From positions 1-5,677 of the forward strand of contig JAMPXR010000186.1 in assembly GCA_023701085.1 (NCBI GenBank): a stretch of 5,677 bases of DNA. Direction: 5' to 3'. This document shows, in pieces, positions 1 to 4,084 of the stretch (the first letter of the stretch is position 1; each line of letters opens with the position of its first letter). The notes below the pieces were generated by a model. It had not been told where the DNA came from and ran no database searches. It was given only the letters and a program-made list of their open reading frames with translations. The stretch is from Ramlibacter sp. (GTDB taxonomy: Bacteria; Pseudomonadota; Gammaproteobacteria; Burkholderiales; Burkholderiaceae_C). A program made the translations under genes and the position numbers.

Positions 1-623
1 GCGTCGCGGTAGGCCGGGCCCAGCTGTTCGTTGTTCTCCACGCTGACCCGCAGGTCCTTGAGCAGGCCGTCGGACAGCCCGTAGACCCAGCCGTGCAGCG
101 TCACCTGCTGGCCGCGCTGCCAGGCATCCTGCATCACGGTGGTGTGCGCGACGTTGGCCACCTGCTCGATCACGTTCAGCTCGCACAGCGCGTCCAGGCG
201 CCGCTCGGGCGCCAGCCACTCGAGCAAGCCGCTGTGCTTTTCGCGCACGTCCTTCACGTGCTGCAGCCAGTTGTCGGCCAGACCGACCCGGGCCCCTTCG
301 AGCGCGGCCCGCACCCCCCCGCAGCCGTAGTGGCCCACCACCATCAGGTGCCTGACCTTGAGCTGGTCGACCGCGAACTGGATGGTCGACAGGCAGTTCA
401 GGTCAGTGGGCACCACCACATTGGCGACGTTGCGGTGGACGAACACCTCGCCCGGCTCCAGGCCCGTGATCTGGTTGGCCGGCACCCGGCTGTCGGAGCA
501 GCCGATCCACATGTAGCGGGGCTGCTGCTGCTGGGTCAGGCCGGTGAAGAAGCCGGGACGTTCGCGCTCCATCCGGGCGGCCCATGCCCGGTTGTGGGCG
601 AACAGGTCTTGAATTTCGGGCAT
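1..623 (-). CDS. can: Beta-class (type II) carbonic anhydrase, C-terminus cut off by window edge
   Basis: Zinc enzyme that interconverts CO2 and bicarbonate in the cytoplasm. I translated the minus strand from the ATG at 621-623: 207 complete residues are present, and relatives such as E. coli Can are about 220, so only the extreme C-terminus is missing. The zinc and catalytic signature is complete: CSDSRVPA gives Cys42, Asp44 and Arg46, and GHYGCGG gives His98 and Cys101. The residues that form the non-catalytic bicarbonate site of type II beta enzymes, Trp39, Arg64 and Tyr181, are also present, so bicarbonate-inhibited allosteric control is likely. The gene follows isovaleryl-CoA dehydrogenase on the same strand after a 104-bp gap with no recognisable terminator for that direction. 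Its role is therefore probably to feed bicarbonate to a biotin carboxylase encoded further left (inference). No Shine-Dalgarno is visible; a small hairpin sits directly before the start codon. Confidence 0.95.
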   Translation of the reverse strand, partial: MPEIQDLFAHNRAWAARMERERPGFFTGLTQQQQPRYMWIGCSDSRVPANQITGLEPGEVFVHRNVANVVVPTDLNCLSTIQFAVDQLKVRHLMVVGHYGCGGVRAALEGARVGLADNWLQHVKDVREKHSGLLEWLAPERRLDALCELNVIEQVANVAHTTVMQDAWQRGQQVTLHGWVYGLSDGLLKDLRVSVENNEQLGPAYRD

Positions 624-727
624 GGTGCGATTTTCGCAGGGGCCGGGGCCCCGGGGCCGGGTCTAGGGAGTTTTTCGTAGGTGAGCGCGACCGGGCCGCG
701 TTTTCGGCTGTTCCCCTGGCCCCCGCC
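624..727 (-). other. GC-rich spacer and leader between isovaleryl-CoA dehydrogenase and carbonic anhydrase
   Basis: This 104-bp gap is the longest within the minus-strand gene run. It holds a 12-bp perfect palindrome (CCGGGGCCCCGG, 643-654) inside a 20-bp mirror-symmetric G/C block (641-660). It also holds a small hairpin at 626-638: TGCGA, a 3-nt loop, TCGCA. That hairpin ends two bases before the carbonic anhydrase ATG, where a Shine-Dalgarno would normally be. Read in the gene direction there is no U-tract after either structure, so I see no intrinsic terminator, and no convincing -35/-10 pair. Read-through from the upstream gene is the simplest explanation. Confidence 0.5.
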
Positions 728-1906
728 TCACATCGTCTCGGCGAACAGCTCCCGGCCGATCAGCATGCGCCGGATTTCGCTGGTGCCCGCGCCGATCTCG
801 TACAGCTTGGCGTCGCGCCACAGCCGCCCCAGCGGGTACTCGTTGATGTAGCCGTTGCCGCCGAACACCTGGATGCCCTCGCCCGCCATCCAGGTGGCCT
901 TCTCGGCGCACCACAGGATGACGGAGGCGCAATCCTTGCGCACCTGCCGCACGTGCTCCTCGCCCAGGGAGTCCAGGTTCTTGCCGATGGTGTACAGGAA
1001 GGCGCGCCCGGCCTGCAGCACCGTGTACATGTCCGCGAGCTTGCCCTGGATGAGCTGGAATTCGCCGATGCTCTGGCCGAACTGCTTGCGGTCGTGCACA
1101 TAGGGCACGACGTTGTCCATCACCGCCTGCATGATGCCCACCGGGCCGGCGGCCAGCACCGCGCGCTCGTAGTCCAGGCCGCTCATCAGCACCTTGGCGC
1201 CGCCGTTGAGGGCGCCCAGCACGTTCTGCGCCGGCACTTCGACATCCTGGAACACCAGCTCGCCGGTGTGCGAGCCGCGCATGCCCAGCTTGTCGAGCTT
1301 CTGCGCGATCGAAAAGCCTTTCATGCTCTTTTCGATCAGGAAGGCCGTCACGCCGCGCGCGCCCAGTTCGGGCTCGGTCTTGGCGTAGACCACCAGGGTG
1401 TCCGCGTCGGGCCCGTTGGTGATCCACATCTTGCTGCCGTTGAGCAGGTAGTAGCCGCCCTTGTCCTGCGCCTTGAGCTTCATGCCGATCACGTCGCTGC
1501 CGGCCCCGGACTCGCTCATCGCCAGCGCGCCCACGTGCTCGCCGGAAACCAGTTTGGGCAGGTACTTGCGCCGCTGCGCGTCGCTGCCGTTGCGCCGGAT
1601 CTGGTTGACGCACAGGTTGCTGTGGGCCCCGTACGACAGCGCGACCGAGGCCGAGGCGCGCGAGATCTCCTCCATCGCGATCATGTGGGCGAGGTAGCCC
1701 ATGCCCGCGCCGCCGTACTCTTCGGGGACCGTGATCCCGAGCACGCCGAGCTCGCCCATCTTGCGCCACAGGTCCATCGGGAACTGGTCGCTGCGATCGA
1801 TCTCGGCCGCGCGCGGCGCGATCTCGGCCTGGGCGAAGCCGCGCACCGTGTCGCGCAGCGCGTCGATGTCTTCACCGAGCTGGAAGTTCAGGCCTGGAAG
1901 GTTCAC
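728..1906 (-). CDS. liuA: Isovaleryl-CoA dehydrogenase (Ivd/LiuA)
   Basis: FAD-dependent acyl-CoA dehydrogenase of 392 residues, the normal family length. It oxidises isovaleryl-CoA to 3-methylcrotonyl-CoA in leucine degradation and passes electrons to electron-transfer flavoprotein. Acyl-CoA dehydrogenase signatures appear in order: an all-helical N-terminal domain; the flavin/substrate segment [13 protein letters not shown] (about 127-139) and WITNG (161-165) in the beta domain; DRKQFGQ (272-278); and QVFGGNGY (346-353) in the C-terminal helical domain. The assignment to the isovaleryl subgroup rests on the catalytic base. Glu247 in GLDYERAV matches the helix-G glutamate of isovaleryl-CoA dehydrogenases. 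The position of the MCAD glutamate (just before GTS) is Ala373, in IGAGTSE. The start is GTG at 1904-1906, supported by a GAGGAG ribosome site 6 bases upstream. It lies 34 bp after the thioesterase stop and is probably co-transcribed with it. Confidence 0.95.
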   Translation of the reverse strand: MNLPGLNFQLGEDIDALRDTVRGFAQAEIAPRAAEIDRSDQFPMDLWRKMGELGVLGITVPEEYGGAGMGYLAHMIAMEEISRASASVALSYGAHSNLCVNQIRRNGSDAQRRKYLPKLVSGEHVGALAMSESGAGSDVIGMKLKAQDKGGYYLLNGSKMWITNGPDADTLVVYAKTEPELGARGVTAFLIEKSMKGFSIAQKLDKLGMRGSHTGELVFQDVEVPAQNVLGALNGGAKVLMSGLDYERAVLAAGPVGIMQAVMDNVVPYVHDRKQFGQSIGEFQLIQGKLADMYTVLQAGRAFLYTIGKNLDSLGEEHVRQVRKDCASVILWCAEKATWMAGEGIQVFGGNGYINEYPLGRLWRDAKLYEIGAGTSEIRRMLIGRELFAETM

Positions 1907-1912
1907 GCAAGT

Positions 1913-1918
1913 CTCCTC
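1913..1918 (-). promoter_or_regulatory. Ribosome binding site fixing the GTG start of isovaleryl-CoA dehydrogenase
   Basis: The minus strand reads GAGGAG here, six bases before the GTG at 1904-1906. It is the clearest Shine-Dalgarno in the window and justifies the non-ATG start. The carbonic anhydrase, thioesterase, regulator and MBL genes lack an obvious equivalent. Confidence 0.8.
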
Positions 1919-1940
1919 GTCATGTTGTGGGGCTTTGATT

Positions 1941-2402
1941 TCAGTGGACCACGCCTTCGCGGCCGACCACCGTCATGACGGTGCAGCTCATCGTGGCGAT
2001 CAGCTTCTCCCGCCCCTGGTCGACCGCATAGGCGCGGCCTTCGACGACGGAGATCGTGCGGCCCGGCTTGATCACGTCGCCGACCATGCGGAAGCGCTGG
2101 CCCTGCGCCGGCGCCAGCAGGTTGATCTTGTACTCGACCGTCAGCACCGCGGATCCGGCGGGCATCAGGCTGAACGCCGCGTAGCCGCAGGCCGAGTCCA
2201 GGGCGGCCGCCACCATGCCGGCGTGCAGGAAGCCGTGCTGCTGGGTGAGCCCTTCGGCCCACGGCAGCTCGATGGTGACGTGTCCCGGCTCGATGGAAGC
2301 GAGCGTGGCGCCCAGCGTCTTCATCGCCCCCTGGCGCGCAAAGCTGGCACGCAGGTGCGCGGCGTATTCAGGGTCCTTGGGTTCGAAGCGCGTCACGGTC
2401 AT
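1941..2402 (-). CDS. PaaI-family hotdog-fold acyl-CoA thioesterase
   Basis: Protein of 153 residues, typical for single-domain hotdog thioesterases of the PaaI/4HBT group, which hydrolyse acyl-CoA to free acid and CoA as cytoplasmic oligomers. The core signature is at residues 55-75: QHGFLHAG followed by [12 protein letters not shown]. The H-G pair and Asp69 on the long hotdog helix correspond to the catalytic region of the family. A second beta-rich half contains [14 protein letters not shown] (about 86-99) and the closing strand TMSCTVMTV (137-145). The ATG at 2400-2402 is kept because the N-terminal [14 protein letters not shown] stretch looks like a genuine part of this subfamily. No good Shine-Dalgarno precedes it. 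The gene is first after the perfect palindrome at 2417-2438 and 34 bp ahead of isovaleryl-CoA dehydrogenase. Its substrate may be a branched-chain acyl-CoA that accumulates during leucine breakdown (inference; family membership does not define substrate). Confidence 0.88.
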   Translation of the reverse strand: MTVTRFEPKDPEYAAHLRASFARQGAMKTLGATLASIEPGHVTIELPWAEGLTQQHGFLHAGMVAAALDSACGYAAFSLMPAGSAVLTVEYKINLLAPAQGQRFRMVGDVIKPGRTISVVEGRAYAVDQGREKLIATMSCTVMTVVGREGVVH

Positions 2403-2409
2403 GGCGAAG

Positions 2410-2438
2410 CTTTCAGTTGACGTTTACGTAAACGTCAA
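2410..2438 (-). promoter_or_regulatory. Candidate promoter of the thioesterase-isovaleryl-CoA dehydrogenase genes
   Basis: On the minus strand TTGACG (2433-2438, the edge of the palindrome) is followed after 17 bases by TGAAAG (2410-2415). The -35 matches consensus at five of six positions; the -10 is weak at three of six. The spacing and placement repeat exactly those of the better promoter upstream of the regulator, which is the main reason to list it. Transcription would start next to the ATG, giving an almost leaderless mRNA. An alternative -10, CATAAT at 2438-2443, would start transcription inside the palindrome but has no clear -35. Confidence 0.35.
2417..2438. promoter_or_regulatory. 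Perfect 22-bp palindromic operator, probable LiuR box 1
   Basis: The half-site TTGACGTTTAC is followed immediately by its exact reverse complement GTAAACGTCAA, with no spacer. It lies in the 46-bp gap between the regulator stop and the thioesterase start. It differs at only two of 22 positions from the site at 2924/5-2946 near the regulator promoter. Reported LiuR boxes of proteobacteria are palindromes built around ACGTTTACGTAAACG-type cores, which agrees well (recalled knowledge, no search done). A LiuR-type MerR protein is encoded between the two sites, so it is the obvious ligand. Confidence 0.88.
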
Positions 2439-2448
2439 TTATGCCTTT

Positions 2449-2856
2449 TCAGGCCGGCTGGCGCGACTTTTCAGCCCGCGCCAGCAGCGCGCGGGCCTCT
2501 TTCTCGTGCACCTTGACTTCCTCCAGGTTGGCCTGCAGGTCCGCCATCTGCTCTTCCAGCTGCCGGCGGTGCTGGGCCAGCACCGCCAGGAATTTCCGCA
2601 GCTGCGGCCCGGTGTCGCGCGGGCTGTCGTACATGTCGATGATTTCGCGCGCCTCGGTCAGCGACAGCCCGAGCCGCTTGGCCCGCAGCGTGAGCTTCAG
2701 GCGCGTGCGGTCGCGGTTGCTGTAGACGCGATTGCGCCCGCCCGGGCCCGAGCGCTCCGGCTGCAGCAGGCCCATGTCCTCGTAAAAGCGCATGGCCCGG
2801 GTGGTGAGGTCGAACTCGCGCGCCAGGTCGCTGATGGTGTAGGTGGTCGTGGCCAT
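2449..2856 (-). CDS. liuR: MerR-family transcriptional regulator, LiuR-like regulator of leucine/isovalerate catabolism
   Basis: Protein of 135 residues. The N-terminal winged helix-turn-helix runs from TISDLAREFDLTTRAMRFYE (7-26) through GLLQPERS, with the wing at RNRVYSNRDRTRLKL (41-55) and helices to about residue 78. A charged, heptad-like helix (about 86-130) would form the antiparallel dimerisation coiled coil. There is no cysteine anywhere, so it is not a thiol metal or redox sensor of the MerR/CueR/SoxR kind. Short MerR proteins of this form next to isovaleryl-CoA dehydrogenase are the LiuR group, which controls branched-chain amino acid degradation and is thought to respond to pathway acyl-CoA intermediates (family knowledge; the ligand cannot be read from this sequence). 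Start is ATG at 2854-2856, with no clear Shine-Dalgarno. It has its own promoter overlapping operator 2 and so is probably autoregulated. Confidence 0.88.
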   Translation of the reverse strand: MATTTYTISDLAREFDLTTRAMRFYEDMGLLQPERSGPGGRNRVYSNRDRTRLKLTLRAKRLGLSLTEAREIIDMYDSPRDTGPQLRKFLAVLAQHRRQLEEQMADLQANLEEVKVHEKEARALLARAEKSRQPA

Positions 2857-2907
2857 GGGAATAATCGTCGTGTACGGCGGGGGACAGTGGGGCTATCGGC
2901 CGGTCCC

Positions 2908-2913
2908 TACAAT
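2908..2913 (+). promoter_or_regulatory. Possible -10 element for the MBL hydrolase gene
   Basis: TACAAT matches the sigma-70 -10 consensus at five of six positions. It lies 67 bp before the MBL start codon. No good -35 exists at 16-18 bases upstream (CAGTGG at 17). If it is used, transcription would begin near 2920 and operator 2 would sit in the first 25 transcribed bases, where bound regulator would act as a block. Confidence 0.3.
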
Positions 2914-2917
2914 GCCG

Positions 2918-2946
2918 ATTACATATGACGTTTACGTCAACGTCAA
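2918..2946 (-). promoter_or_regulatory. Sigma-70 promoter of the MerR-family regulator
   Basis: The minus strand reads TTGACG (2941-2946), a 17-base spacer (2924-2940), then TGTAAT (2918-2923). Both hexamers match consensus at five of six positions with ideal spacing. Transcription would start near 2911 and give a leader of about 55 bases. The palindrome at 2926-2945 covers most of the -35 and nearly all of the spacer, so the bound regulator would either block RNA polymerase or distort the spacer, consistent with autoregulation. Confidence 0.65.
2926..2945. promoter_or_regulatory. 20-bp near-perfect palindromic operator, probable LiuR box 2
   Basis: The plus strand reads TGACGTTTAC followed by GTCAACGTCA. 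Only one base pair (2933/2938) breaks the symmetry. It is nearly the same sequence as box 1 at 2417-2438. It sits between two divergent genes, 69 bp from the regulator start and 35 bp from the MBL hydrolase start, and overlaps the regulator promoter. One site could thus control both directions. Confidence 0.82.
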
Positions 2947-2980
2947 TCCCGGTCCGCCGCCCAACCGATTTCACCCGCCC

Positions 2981-4084
2981 ATGAATCCTTCCGAACAGCT
3001 GCTGCACTACCCACTGGGCGACGCCATGCCCGCGCAGGGCGAAACGCTGGTGGTGGCCGCGGGGGACGGCAGCGGCCTCGCGCCCGCCGTGAAATGGATC
3101 CGGATGGCGCTGCCGTTCGCGCTCGACCACATCAACCTATGGCTGCTGCGCGACGAAGACGAGGACGGCCGGGCCGGCTGGACCGTGGTGGACTGCTGCA
3201 TCACCCGCGACGAATCGAAGGCCCAATGGGAGCAGGTGTTCGCGACCCAGCTGGAGGGCCTGCCCATCCTGCGCGTGATCGTCACCCATATGCACCCGGA
3301 CCACATCGGGCTGGCACACTGGCTGTGCAAACGCTGGGACGCCCCGCTGTGGATCAGCGCCACCGACTTCAATGCGGCCCATACCGCCTCGCTCAGCACC
3401 AGCGGTTTTGGCGGAGAACGGGCGGCCAGTTTTTTCGCCGCCCACGGCCTGCTCGACTCCGACTCCATCACCAAGGTTCGCGGCCGGGCCACCTACTACC
3501 CGAGCATGGTGCCCGAGATCCCGCCCAGTTTTCGGCGGCTGCAGGACGACGACGTGCTGCGCATCGGCGGTCGCGCCTGGCGCTGCGTCAGCGGCTACGG
3601 CCACGCGCCCGAGCACATGTCCCTCTATTGCGAAACGCTCAAGGTGCTGATCAGCGGCGACATGCTGCTGCCGCGGATATCGACCAATGTGAGCGTCTAT
3701 CACATCGAGCCCGAGTCCGACCCGCTGCGGCTGTTCCTGCAATCGATCGACAAGTTCACCCGGCTGCCGGCCGACACGCTGACCCTGCCCTCGCACGGCA
3801 AGCCGTTCCTGGGCTTGCACGAGCGCGTGCGCCAGCTGCACGAGCACCATCGCGAACGGCTGGCCGAGGTGGAGCAGGCCTGTGCCCGGGCCCCGCAATC
3901 GGCCGCCGATATCCTGCCCGTGCTGTTCAAGCGCAAGCTGGACCTGCACCAGACCACGTTCGCCATGGGCGAATCGGTGGCGCACCTGCACGCCCTGTGG
4001 TTCGCGGGCAGGCTGCGTCGCCGCCGCGACGGCGACGGCGTCTACCGCTTCGCGCCCGGATCGGGCTGCGTCGACCGATCCTGA
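2981..4084 (+). CDS. Metallo-beta-lactamase-fold hydrolase with C-terminal winged helix
   Basis: Protein of 367 residues from the ATG at 2981. The metal-binding set of the metallo-beta-lactamase superfamily is complete: THMHPDH (His103, His105, Asp107, His108), GHAPEH (His208), SGD (Asp227, the bridging aspartate) and PSHGKPF (His272), so a two-metal hydrolase is expected. The C-terminal part (about 325-357, HLHALWFAGRLRRR then GVYRF) resembles the winged-helix tail of the LACTB2/glyoxalase II-like branch. No signal peptide or membrane segment is seen, so it is cytoplasmic. Substrate is unknown: thioester, lactone or nucleic acid are all possible in this superfamily. An in-frame extension upstream (GTG 2843, ATG 2912) would translate operator 2 and overlap the regulator, so the 2981 start is preferred, although no Shine-Dalgarno supports it. 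It is divergent from the LiuR-like gene and overlaps the histidine kinase gene tail to tail by 43 bp. Confidence 0.87.
   Translation: MNPSEQLLHYPLGDAMPAQGETLVVAAGDGSGLAPAVKWIRMALPFALDHINLWLLRDEDEDGRAGWTVVDCCITRDESKAQWEQVFATQLEGLPILRVIVTHMHPDHIGLAHWLCKRWDAPLWISATDFNAAHTASLSTSGFGGERAASFFAAHGLLDSDSITKVRGRATYYPSMVPEIPPSFRRLQDDDVLRIGGRAWRCVSGYGHAPEHMSLYCETLKVLISGDMLLPRISTNVSVYHIEPESDPLRLFLQSIDKFTRLPADTLTLPSHGKPFLGLHERVRQLHEHHRERLAEVEQACARAPQSAADILPVLFKRKLDLHQTTFAMGESVAHLHALWFAGRLRRRRDGDGVYRFAPGSGCVDRS
4016..4037 (-). terminator. GC hairpin just after the histidine kinase stop codon
   Basis: CGTCGCCG (4016-4023) pairs perfectly with CGGCGACG (4030-4037) across a 6-base loop. It begins 4 bases beyond the kinase stop (4042-4044) in the direction of kinase transcription and lies inside the MBL coding sequence. 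No U-tract follows, so it is not a standard intrinsic terminator; it could protect the 3' end or be chance in GC-rich DNA. Confidence 0.25.

Noticed and set aside
641..675. Plus-strand GC block followed by TTTTT (671-675 region) as an intrinsic terminator
   Set aside because: No plus-strand gene ends here, and the T-run is separated from the G/C palindrome by about 15 bases. In the direction of the real genes it is not followed by a U-tract.
93..680. Plus-strand open frame of 195 codons opposite the carbonic anhydrase gene
   Set aside because: The opposite strand encodes a complete beta-carbonic anhydrase active site. This frame has low-complexity composition rich in His, Ala, Val and Leu with no motif, as expected antisense to high-GC coding DNA.
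584..1978. Plus-strand open frame of 464 codons opposite isovaleryl-CoA dehydrogenase
   Set aside because: It is a shadow of the dehydrogenase gene: no ribosome site, no recognisable domain, and stop-free only because of the strong third-position GC bias on the other strand.
2417..2445. Rightward promoter from the perfect palindrome (TTGACG 2417-2422, TATGCC 2440-2445)
   Set aside because: The palindrome forces a TTGACG on both strands, but rightward transcription would run antisense into the regulator gene with no gene to serve, and the -10 is poor.
2843..2980. N-terminal extension of the MBL hydrolase from GTG 2843 or ATG 2912
   Set aside because: It would translate operator 2 and, from GTG 2843, overlap the start of the divergent regulator. 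The extra residues look like translated regulatory DNA, and the family-like sequence begins after the ATG at 2981.
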